From Lantana camara (lineage: Eukaryota; Streptophyta; Magnoliopsida; Lamiales; Verbenaceae): a DNA stretch of 64,000 nucleotides. The notes under the pieces are model-generated. The model saw only the letters and a program-made list of their open reading frames with translations, ran no database searches and was not told the origin of the DNA. Below, in pieces: positions 35,038 through 44,750 of the stretch (its first letter is position 1; every line of letters starts with the position of its first letter). The position numbers and the translations under genes are program-made. The stretch covers positions 54,281,501 through 54,345,500 of the forward strand of contig CM074862.1 in NCBI GenBank assembly GCA_037501455.1. The letters run 5' to 3'.

Positions 35038-38000
35038 TGTAGCACCCTAAACCCCAAGGCACTACATCCCCCGCACTATAGCCCGTTCCACAAACGAAAT
35101 GGCAATCCGTACATATAGGGAACGGGTGACAAGCAAGAAACAATCTACCTAGGCGGGACTAAACCCCAATTAAACCAAAACCAAGACATGAAATTCAAAA
35201 GCGGAAGCATTATATCATCAATACATATATGTACAATATTTACATCAAAAGTATATATACTAGTAGGTACCAACATTTATCAACATCTCAATTCTCCGAA
35301 AGATAACTAAATAATCATAACATGCTAATCTCGAATATAAGTACATGGAAATGAAATGCTAGACTCGACCGAATGCAAGACCTGACTCAAACTCCCGCCT
35401 AGCACGCCCATGTGTACCTAAAAAGTGAGGTGTCAATCTACCGAAGACTGAGTGAGGGGCATAAATAAATATATATAACACAATTCACATGCAAGTTGTA
35501 GCCTCGGGTGAAGATTTGGAAAGGAAAAGAAATATAAGTCTCAAGAAAAGGCTCTTCTTCACCGGAGATTATCACTATCAAGTTCAACATGTTAATTTAT
35601 CAATCTCATGCAATACGTGGCCCGGCGAGTGAGGGCAATTCTCCAACCTTTACACCAAACATGAACGATACATGCTTGCTTGAATGATTTAATACGTGAT
35701 CATGCAATTCAATTAGCAATACAATCAATGAGCGGAGACATGCAACAACCCGAGGACAATCCGTAGTGCCAGACCCGTCCCCAGTCTCCTTCTTCCTCCG
35801 GGTGATAGTGGGTTTGCAAGGCCCAACTATCCACGACATGGTGTACATCGGGAACATGGCTCCCACGCACGAAACTCCTTCCACCCCCAAACCTCCTGGT
35901 GGCTTCGGGGGTGATCCCAAAGTGGTGAGGATAGCACAAGAGTTACCCGTCAGCCCTTGTTTTCCTGGTTGGCTCAAGCCACTACCCTCGGGCCCAAAAG
36001 CGCAATCATGGTACTCGCCAAAACATGCTTGAATCATGAACAATCATGGCTTGCTTGCTTGAAATTATTTATATTTTGGAAAACGTTTATAAATATAATA
36101 GGTTTTGGCCAAAAACTCACATAAAGGTTATAAGGGTTCTATGTAACTAGAACAAAACCTCACCTGTGCGACAAAATATAACAAGGATACGCTCTAGGGA
36201 GCCTGCTCATCGTCTACGGCCTCGTTATCTGTGCACACACGACGTGTATACGTGAGACTTGACTCAAAATGGACCAAATATGACGAACGAAAATGCAACA
36301 AGATGACGAGCAATGAACAATGTGGCATGAAAATATCTTGTTTTAGCATGTAATTAATCATATAATAGCAATTTGGGATCAAAGAAATCATTGGAGCAAA
36401 ATGTGACATTTGTAGATATTAATGCAGAAAATTTTCAGCATGCGCACGTTGTATTCAAATAAGCATAACTCCTTCATCGGAATGAATTTTAAGGAACCAA
36501 AAAATTCCTAGAAAACTAGACAAACATATCATTACAACGATGTGAGGCTCAAATTCTAGTTCACCCCGAGTAAATACCAGTTTTTGTTTGAATATGACAC
36601 AAAGCAGAAAATTTCCTGCAACGCTATTAGTGAAAGATGATCGTCGTTCCCTTACCAAACAAAGTCGAAACGATATGAAAATTGGTGGACATACTTATAA
36701 CATACCCAGAAATGCACCAGTAAAACAGTTTTAAAAACATCCACCATTTAGTCTCTCTGATCAAGCCAAAACCGAAATATGAAAACAGGGGACAGCAGGG
36801 GATGTTGCTATTTTTCTCGGGGCTCAAATGAAATCGGATTGGCACCAATTTTTGAAGAGAACATCTAAAATATATCAAGAATATCCCTATAAAACAGTTT
36901 TGAAAAATTCCAATTCGACAAGCCACAATTCACTTTCAAATTGGGTTAGCGCAGATTCGCGACTGTTTGGCGGCACCAAATTAAAACGGCCATAACTCAC
37001 AAACGAAAATAGATATTGACGAACCGTAAAAAGGAGAGTGCTTTACACTTCGAATACTTGTTATAGTAGAAAAATCAGAGGAATTCGAGCAAGGGAGGGG
37101 TGTCGGGAAAACAGGGGAAGGATAGAAAATACTTCTCAAACTATACCAACACCAAACCAAGGCAATTAAATTGCTTCAAACCATCATATATCATGCATAT
37201 ATGTTGAAAGTATCACAAAATACAAGATAAAAAATCAAACCATGCTTGATCATCAAGATTTCCCCCCTTTATAGTTCATATAAAATTCCATCACATAAGC
37301 TCAAGTTTTGCAAGAATTCCTGAATCAAATCATGGTATAATCATATATTCATGTCTCTAACAAGCCGTAATCCATAGATTTCATGAAATTTCAAACCCTA
37401 GCTATCATGAAATTCATCAAGGATCATGAATTCAACCATACACCCACCTTGAAGCGAAATAAATGGAGAAGGCAGACGAAGATGATGATCAAGCTTCAAA
37501 ACTATGAAATTCTCTTGGAAATCTTGACGAAAATTTGATGAAATCTTTTCTCCCTTTTCTTGGATGAACCGTAGCAATGGAGAAGCAAATATATTGGTGA
37601 TTTTGGGATGAAAGTGATCTAGAGGCATGGAGATGGTTTATACCGTGATTCATCACATTTTGAAATATGTGAAATGCTCAAATTGCAATTTAGTCCTCCA
37701 ACTTGGTAAGTCACGCAATCAAGTATAAATGGTTTGCTAAATGATCAATTATGTCCTTGGAGAAGTTATGCAATTTGATCCTTAAATTTAAAGAAATGAT
37801 CATGTAAGGACAATTAAATCACTTCCGGCAATTATTTCACGTAACAATTATTTTCCAAGTCATGAAATAATTTTCTCAATGATATGAGTTCATATGATTC
37901 ACATAAATATAATTGTATGCAATTTATAAAATTTATGATGACATGTAGGAGAATAAGAGATAATAAAATAAAATAAAATAAGTTCCTAATGCTCACAAGC

Positions 38001-38046
38001 TCACACGTGGCGTGCTTACCTGCTCGTCCGAAACCGGGGCCTGACA
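35038..38046 (-). repeat. D 3' LTR
   Basis: 3009 bp. On + it reads TGTAGCACCCTAAACC...CGGGGCCTGACA. It lacks a ~95-bp CpG-rich segment found in the 5' copy. Candidate intron 35418-36163 (746 bp) has donor CACAG|GTGAGG and stem-loop 35434-35450 with one wobble. The acceptor is TTTAG|G here versus TTCAG|G in the 5' LTR. Frames in it are not genes. Confidence 0.93.
37635..37644 (-). promoter_or_regulatory. D 3' LTR TATA box
   Basis: Minus strand GGTATAAACC about 400 nt into the LTR; the 5' copy at 54212-54221 reads GGTATAAACG. Confidence 0.6.
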
Positions 38047-38091
38047 ACTCTCCTCCTCCCCCCCCCCTAAAAGAATCTGGTCCCCAGATTC
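38047..38091 (-). promoter_or_regulatory. D polypurine tract with preceding stem-loop
   Basis: Minus strand: GAATCTGG (38084-38091) pairs with CCAGATTC (38073-38080) around a 3-nt loop. TTTTAGGGGGGGGGGAGGAGGAGAGT then leads to the LTR. Confidence 0.85.
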
Positions 38092-38682
38092 TCGATTCCC
38101 GAGAAAACAGCTCCGGGTGGAACCGCTTCATTTCATCCTCGGTTTCCCAAGTAGCTTCTTCGGTTTTATCACTTCTCCCCAAAACTTTAACCATGGGAAT
38201 TCTCCGATTTCTCAATTCCTTAAACTTCTTGTCTAAGATCTTAACCGGCTTTTGAACAAATGTCAAATTCAGTTCCAACTCAACTTCTTCAACGGGGAGG
38301 ATTGTGGTTTCATCGGGGTAAAATTTCCTTAATTGAGACACATGAAATACATTGTGAATCCCCGTAAGACCCGGTGGTAGGTTCAGTCGATAAGCTACTT
38401 CACCAATTCTTTTAAGAACCTCGAAAGGACCTAAGTAGCGAGGATTAAGCTTTCCTCCTTTCCCGATCCACGTGAACCCTTTCCTTGGTGACACCTTCAA
38501 GAATACTCGATCACCAACTTCAAATTCAAGATCTCTTCGTGAGTGTCGGCATAGGTCTTTTGCCTATCTTGAGCGGCTTTCATCCGTTGCTGGATAGTTT
38601 GAAATTTCTCAATCATAGCCGGAACGACCTTGGAAGGTTTCTCAAATTTCTCACCTTTCTTTACTCCTTGTTTTGACCATTT
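38092..38682 (-). pseudogene. pol: D integrase C-terminal region and chromodomain-like tail
   Basis: Read from 38682 down: KAAQDRQKTYAD linker, a 1-nt frameshift near 38520, then KVSPRKGFTWIGKGGKLNPR, the GPFEVLKRIGEVAYRLNLPPG block, FHVSQLRKFYPDE, and the tail EEATWETEDEMKRFHPELF. There is no stop codon before the PPT, so the frame passes through the stem-loop and PPT and ends inside the 3' LTR at 37832. An in-frame TGA separates this part from the catalytic core near 38683. Confidence 0.88.
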
Positions 38683-39312
38683 TCACTCTTCCACGTCGAA
38701 GAACAATGGAGATCGGCACTTTCTTCCATAAAGAAGTTCATAAGGAGTCATCCCCATTGAAGCCTGGAAGCTGTTATTATAGGCAAATTCAATCAAAGGT
38801 AGTTGCTCTTGCCACGAATTCTGAAAATCCATCGCGCAAGCCCGAAGTAAATCTTCCAAATATCTTATTAATCTTTCCGTTTGGCCGTATGTTTGCGGGT
38901 GGAATGTTGTACTGAACTTGACCCTCATTCCCAACATTGCCTGTAACTCTTGCCACAACTTATAGGTGAATCTCAGGTCTCGATCTGAAACTATACTCAC
39001 TGGAATTCCATGAAGTCGGATAATTTCCCTGTTGTAGATCTCGGCTAACTTCGGAATCTTATAAGACATCCAGATCGGTAGAAAGTGAGCTGACTTCGTG
39101 AATTGGTCTACAATTACCCAAATACCATCAAAACCACTTTTTACCTTCGGTAAACCGGACACAAAATCCATCGTCACTTGCTCCCACTTCCAATCGAGAT
39201 TAGGTAACGGTTGTAGAAGTCCCGTGGGTTTCTGATGCTCAGCTTTTACTTTCTGGCAAGTCAAGTAGTGCTTCACATATTCGGTGACATCTCTTTTCAT
39301 TCCATTCCACAA
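38683..39312 (-). pseudogene. pol: D integrase catalytic core
   Basis: 210 codons. The zinc finger reads KHYLTC where A has KHCMTC and B KKCLTC, so one Cys zinc ligand is replaced by Tyr. Catalytic residues are present: D in TMDFVSGLP, D in IVSDRDLRF, E in QTERLIRYLED. It ends at an in-frame TGA after FFDVEE, where A and B have Trp or a similar residue. A 1-nt loss near 39305 separates it from the H...H half of the zinc finger, which lies in the preceding frame. Confidence 0.9.
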
Positions 39313-40597
39313 TAATACTGTTTCAAATCCTCATACATTTTATTTCCTCCCTGGTGGATTGAGTATGCTGACTTGTGAGCTTCTTCAAGTAGAACTCGTT
39401 TCAATTCTTCAGGCACGACCACTCTATCCCTAAACCGAAGCAAACCGGTCTCGTCAAACCTGAAGGAACTCTCCGGATTAGCTCTTGCCTTAATTACCAA
39501 TTTTGGTACCCCCGGATCATTATTCTGAGCTTCAAGCAATCCATACTTTAATTTCGGCTGAATTGTAATGTTAGAAACCCGAGCCTTTAACACGATCGGG
39601 GCAACTTCATCATTTTCCTTTATTTCCAAATTTGACACACTCGCCTTTCTGCTAAGTGCATCGGCGACCATGTTGGCTCTTCCCGGATGGTACTTGATCG
39701 TGCAATCATAATCTTCTAACTTTTTCATCCAACGCCGTTGCCTCATATTCAAGTCCTTCTGCGTAAATAAGTACTGGAGGCTTTTATGATCGGTGAAAAT
39801 CTCAAAAGAAGTCCCGTAGAGATAATGTCTCCATTTTCCGAGAGCAAAGATCACGGCTGCAAGCTCCAAGTCATGTGTAGGATAATTCTTCTCATAATCC
39901 TTTAGTTTTTGGGAAGCATATGCAATCACCTTTCCTTTCTGAGTCAATACACAACCTAGACCTTCCTTAGAAGCATTGGTGTACACTGCATACTCCTCTG
40001 AACCTTTTGGAAGTGCTAACACCGGAGCTGAGACCAACTTTTCTTTCAAGAAATTAAAGCTTTGGTCACACTTTTCATCCCAAACAAACTTAACATCTTT
40101 CTTGGTCAATCGGGTTAACGGAGCTGCAATCCTAGAAAAATCCTGTACAAACCTTCTATAATATCCGGCCAATCCCAAGAAGCTTCTAACTTCTGAGGCA
40201 TTCTTTGGTTTTTCCCATTTAAGCACGGCCTCAATCTTCGAGGGATCGACTTCTAAACCTTTGTCCGAAATCACATGTCCCAAAAAGGCAACCCGATCGA
40301 TCCAAAATTCACACTTACTGAATTTAGCGAACAACTAATGCTCCTTCAAAGTCTGTAGAACAAGCTTAAGATGCCTCGCATGCTCCTCGGCGGATTTAGA
40401 GAATACCAAAATATCGTCGATGAAGATTACCACGAATTTGTCGAGGAAAGACCTGAAAATCCGGTGCATCATGTCCATGAAAGCTGCAGGGGCATTAGTT
40501 AATCCAAATGGCATAACTAGAACTCATAATGCCCGTACCGAGTGTTGAATCCCGTCTTTGGAATATCCTCTGCTCGGATTGGCAGCAGGTAATACCC
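39297..40597 (-). pseudogene. pol: D reverse transcriptase (C-terminal half) and RNase H
   Basis: From 40597: GHYEF, then a 1-nt loss near 40520 before the [15 protein letters not shown] stretch. The catalytic [12 protein letters not shown] follows, with a TAG near 40335 (after KEH). The long frame 40334-39297 carries [27 protein letters not shown], RNase [12 protein letters not shown] (first acidic residue D changed to N), [38 protein letters not shown] and the H...H start of integrase ([14 protein letters not shown]). The TDAS to TNAS change would remove a metal ligand. Confidence 0.9.
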
Positions 40598-41850
40598 CTA
40601 TCTCAAATCCAGTTTCGAATAAACTTTGGAACCCTGAAGTATATCAAATAATTCCTCAATATGCGGGAGGGGATACTTGTTTTTTATAGTCATCCGGTTA
40701 AACTCCCGGTAATCAATGCACATTCTCAATGTTTCGTCCTTTTTCTTTACAAATAAAACTGGTGCACCCCAGGGAGAAGAACTTGGTCTGATATACCCAA
40801 CTTCCAACAATGCCTCAAGCTGAACCTTCAACTCTTTCAAGTCGGCTGGGGCTATCCGGTATGGAGTCTTTGAGTACGGCTCTGCATTCGGATATAGATC
40901 AATTACAAACTCAATTTCTCGTTCAGGAGGTAAAGAATCCAATTTCTCTGGGAAGACCTCGGGAAACTCCTTCACCACTTCCGTATCTTCCAACTTAACA
41001 TGATCCTTGGGCTTATTTAGAATGTAGGCAATGAATCCCGTAGCCCCGTCTTTAACTAATCTCCGTGCCTCAGAAAAGGAAAGTAGAGATACCGTCTTCG
41101 AACTCCAACCTATAGTAACCTCTGAACCCAACAACACTTTGTTTGCCCGACAATCTATTGTAGCACAGTGCCTGTACAACCAATCCATCCCCAGAATAGA
41201 CCCGTATCTCTCCATCAGCATCACAATAAAATCCGTCAAGAATTCTCGACCCTCAATCTTCATTGGGACATCCCTGTATACCTGATCTGTCTCTCGTCTA
41301 CTACCAAAAGGATAGCTAACTAAATAGCACACAGAAGAGCACATAGCAGACAAAGATAAGGTAATGGCAATAGAATGCACAAGAAAGGAGTGTGTAGCTC
41401 CTGGATCAAATAATGTATGGATGTTCGTGCCATGGATCCATATAGTACCTTCAACAACCGCAGCAGGGTCGATCTCAGCATCCTGCTCCTCTCCAGCCAA
41501 CGTATAAGCCCGAGCTCTCACAAGTGGCCTTTGGCCTGCAGGTGGCGGATCCTGACGATCCTGACAGTCATCTACCCGATGCTCGTTACTCCCGCAAATC
41601 AAACACAATCCTAATCGGCGTCTGCAGTTATCATACGTGTGTGTAGGAAGTCCACAAAATCTGCTGCCTAGTCTGTAAGGTGGCTGTGGTGGTGCAGAAG
41701 CTCGTAGAGCCTTCTGAGATGATCCCGCGGCTTTAAACTTCTTCCCGGGTCCCTTTTGTGCTGGCGGTGCAGAATAAGAAATAGGCCTCTTTCCAGAGCT
41801 CGATCCCTGTCCTGACCCCGAACCTGAAGCCTATCCAGTGCGAGGAATAG
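40598..41850 (-). pseudogene. pol: D gag C-terminus, protease and RT N-terminus
   Basis: From 41850: a Gly/Ser linker ([13 protein letters not shown]) with one TAG. Next is a first zinc knuckle that has lost a Cys ([15 protein letters not shown]), then an intact one ([14 protein letters not shown], at 41608-41565). Protease has [10 protein letters not shown] and a complete domain to the linker [23 protein letters not shown]. The RT start is [42 protein letters not shown] and YSKLDLR, where the frame ends. This region keeps the RT part deleted from A. Confidence 0.9.
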
Positions 41851-43251
41851 TGTAGCACCCGGAACGCTAGGCGCCACATCCCCCGCACTACAGTCTCAAT
41901 CCCCATATGAAACGAATAATCCATACATGAACCGAAACTATAGCGAATGGGAGACAATAAAAAAAAAAAAACACAAGGCTAGGCGGGTACCCTCAATTAA
42001 AACCAAAACAACTCAGAGCAATAAGATAGCGGAAGCAAAAGCATTCAATACATATAGGTACCATATTTACATATTTACTTATAGGTACCGACAATTCATA
42101 TCATTACAATATCAATCCCAAGTATAATTCAAGACATACTACAAAATAAAATAGTATCATCACAAGTACAATGTATGAAGGTGCAGTGCTAGACCCGAAT
42201 AAAAGACAACGAGACTCTAATTCCTGCCTAGCACGAACCTGCAAAGCTGAAAAGTTGAGGTGTCAGTCCAACACGGACTGAGCGAGGGGTATAAATAAAT
42301 ATAAGCGCACATACATGCAAGTTATAATCTCGGGTAATAATTTTGGGGAAATAACAGTACAATTTAATAAAGCAAAAGATACAATAGCCCGAGGTTACAA
42401 CTAATTCAGTTTATTAATTTAACAATTCAATACAATCAATTGTGGCCTGGCGAGTGAGGGCAATTCTCCAACCTTACTCCGACTGTGTACAATCAATCAA
42501 TCAATTGTTCAATAGTTAGGTGATCATACAATTCATTACGGTGCACAATTAGCAGTTTCAGTCCATCCTTCTTCCTCCGGGTGATGGTGGGATTGCAAGG
42601 CCCCACCATCCAATCAGTCTGGGCAGAGGGTAAATGAATCCCTAAGCCCGGAACTCCTTCCTCCCCTAATCTCCTAGGGGGTTCAGGGGTCATCCCAATT
42701 TGGTGAGGATAGCACTCGAGTTACCCGTCAGCCCATGCTTTCCCGGTTGGCTCGAGCCACTATCCTCGGGCCCACAGTGCAATATAATACTCGCCCAAGC
42801 AATCAATCAATCAATCAATTCCGTCAATAGCTTGAAAAATCATTTGAAACCCAATCTAATTTGAAAACTACAATATATAGATAAGTTTTAGCTTAAAACT
42901 TCACATAGGGTTATACGGGTTCTATGTATCTAGAATTAAACCTCACCTGAACGACCTAAAACAAACAAGGAAACAACTCACGGGGCCTACTCCTCGTCAC
43001 CAAGAAGCTGGTCTCTGCAAGAAAGACAATTGTCCGTGAGACACGACTCGAAATATACCAAATAGGACGAACGGCGATGCAATGATCATGATATGAATAT
43101 GTAAAAGACAAGATTATGTTCATGCGCACTATTAAGAAATTAAATCATATGTTCAAGTCATTCACTCATTCATTCAATTCATTCGAACTCACAATTAGGG
43201 AATAAACAATTAAATATAGTCAATTAAACCAAATAACAATTAATATATAAC

Positions 43252-43293
<42 letters not shown>

Positions 43294-44486
43294 CACATAC
43301 ACGTACAGCCATGCATGCAAAACAATATGCATGAAAACAGAGGGTGACACGCCCGTGTCACCAAAATACACTAAGCCGTGACACCCCCGTGTCACAGTAC
43401 AGCGGACAACAAGCATGCGAACAGAAGGTGACACGCCCGTGTCACCATTACAAAGCAATCCGTGACACCCCCGTGTCACGGTACAGAAAAACCAGGCCAT
43501 CAAGCACCCCCGTGTCACGCTAAAGAAGGGAAAGTTGACACGCCCGTGTCAACAATGCGTAGCAGAAAAACAGGGCTAGATCGTGGAGGGAAGAAAAGGG
43601 TAGCATACTCCCAAGAAAGCTCAACCAAAACACCCAAAACAAACATATAACATGCATATAATTCTTATATATCAATTAGGCTTCATATAATCCATTAAAC
43701 CATGCTCAAATCATCAAGGAATCATCAATCAAAGACCCATATAAAATCATATATTCCCAACTTCAACATAACTTCAAGTTTCATGCAAGAAATGAAGAAA
43801 CAAGGACCTAAACATGCTTCTAATCATGAATAAGCATGAAAGCATCAATCAATCATCAAACCCTACTCAACCAAATAATCAAAAGCTCAAGCAATTCATA
43901 CATATGCCTTGAAAGAATGAATGGAAAGATGAAAGGAACTATGGAGATGATGATGATGCCTCAAACTCATGCAATTCCTCCTTGAAATTATGGTGTAAAA
44001 ATCGGTATTTTGTGTGTGTGTGTGTGTGTGAGGTTTTTTGATGTGAATTAAATGAAACGGAAGAGATGAATGAGATATTTACAAAAGTCTTCCACATATA
44101 TGCATGACTCGTCACTTTTTGCACATAAGTCCCTCCATTATATGAATGTATGCAATTAAGTTTTAATCCATGTAAAATGAGTATCTAACTCTATTTAAGT
44201 CATGCAATTGAATCCACACATTTACATATATGAGCATTTAAGGTCATATAAGAGCATTTAGTCACATTAACAATTAATTCATAAAAGCTCATGGAAATAT
44301 TATGCATCTAATGTTATGAAAAATATATAAAGTATCACACAATATCAATTCAGCACATTATCGATTATTTCATGTAAATTTCACGTTAAGGATAGTTCAC
44401 ATAAATGCATTGAAATAAATACATATAATATTATGAAATGTAGATAAATTATCACATAATGCATAAATTGAAAACGGGGCGTTACA
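41851..44486 (-). repeat. E 3' LTR
   Basis: 2636 bp, + TGTAGCACCCGG...GGGGCGTTACA. Almost identical to 47994-50642. It lacks about 35 bp present at 50110-50144 in the other copy. A (TA)n run lies at 43254-43292 and (CAAT)n near 42797-42820. Candidate intron 42249-42946 (698 bp): donor TTCAG|GTGAGG, perfect stem-loop CAGTCC/GGACTG at 42274-42290 leading to CTGAC, acceptor TTTGCAG|G. Confidence 0.94.
43343..43553 (-). repeat. Cluster of five GACAC-core hairpins in E 3' LTR
   Basis: Stems at 43343-43362 and 43427-43446 (GGTGACAC/GTGTCACC, loop GCCC), 43376-43397 and 43460-43481 (CCGTGACAC/GTGTCACGG, loop CCCC, first with one mismatch), and 43534-43553 (GTTGACAC/GTGTCAAC, loop GCCC). A half-stem CACCCCCGTGTCAC lies near 43505. 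Two types alternate. The cluster produces long but meaningless open frames on both strands. Confidence 0.92.
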
Positions 44487-44523
44487 ACACTCTCCCCCTC
44501 AAGAGGACCTGGTCCCCAGGTCC
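44487..44523 (-). promoter_or_regulatory. E polypurine tract with preceding stem-loop
   Basis: GGACCTGG (44505-44512) pairs perfectly with CCAGGTCC (44516-44523). The minus strand then reads TCTTGAGGGGGAGAGTGT up to the LTR. Confidence 0.87.
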
Positions 44524-44556
44524 ATACTCGAGTTCTAAATCTTTAAAGCAAGCGGT

Positions 44557-44750
44557 GAGAGAGCCCCGTCTCTCAAACAAGCAAAGAGAGAACCCCGTCT
44601 CTCAAACAAGTGAGGAGAGCACCCCGACTCTCACAAAAGCAAGGAGAGTACCCCGACTCTCACAAAAGTAAGGAGAGTACCCCGACTCTCACAAAAGCAA
44701 GGAGAGTACCCCAGCTCTCACAAAAGCAAGGAGAGTACCCCGACTCTCAC
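44557..44750 (-). repeat. E array of seven 29-bp hairpin repeats
   Basis: An 18-nt inverted repeat plus an 11-nt spacer (ACAAAAGCAAG type) repeats seven times. The arms are GAGAGA/TCTCTC in the first two units and GAGAGT/ACTCTC in most later ones, with loop ACCCCG-like. The sixth pair switches from A-T to T-A on both arms together. Located 70-265 nt from the 3' LTR, the same relative place as the C array. Confidence 0.92.

Noticed and set aside
35606..36043. 145-codon minus frame and overlapping plus frames in the D LTR
   Set aside because: The equivalent interval in the other D LTR (52240-52650) has different frames and stops, so no protein is conserved.
36627..36926. 99-codon minus frame conserved in both D LTRs (also 53228-53527)
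   Set aside because: Similarity follows from the LTR pair being copies. There is no start context or motif, and Phe/Ile-rich AT composition explains it. A dN/dS test over many copies would be needed to revive it.
43240..43660. Regularly spaced short repeats with spacers, resembling a CRISPR array
   Set aside because: The units are palindromes of two alternating types with unequal spacing, and lie inside a plant LTR present in two copies. No cas genes and no bacterial context.
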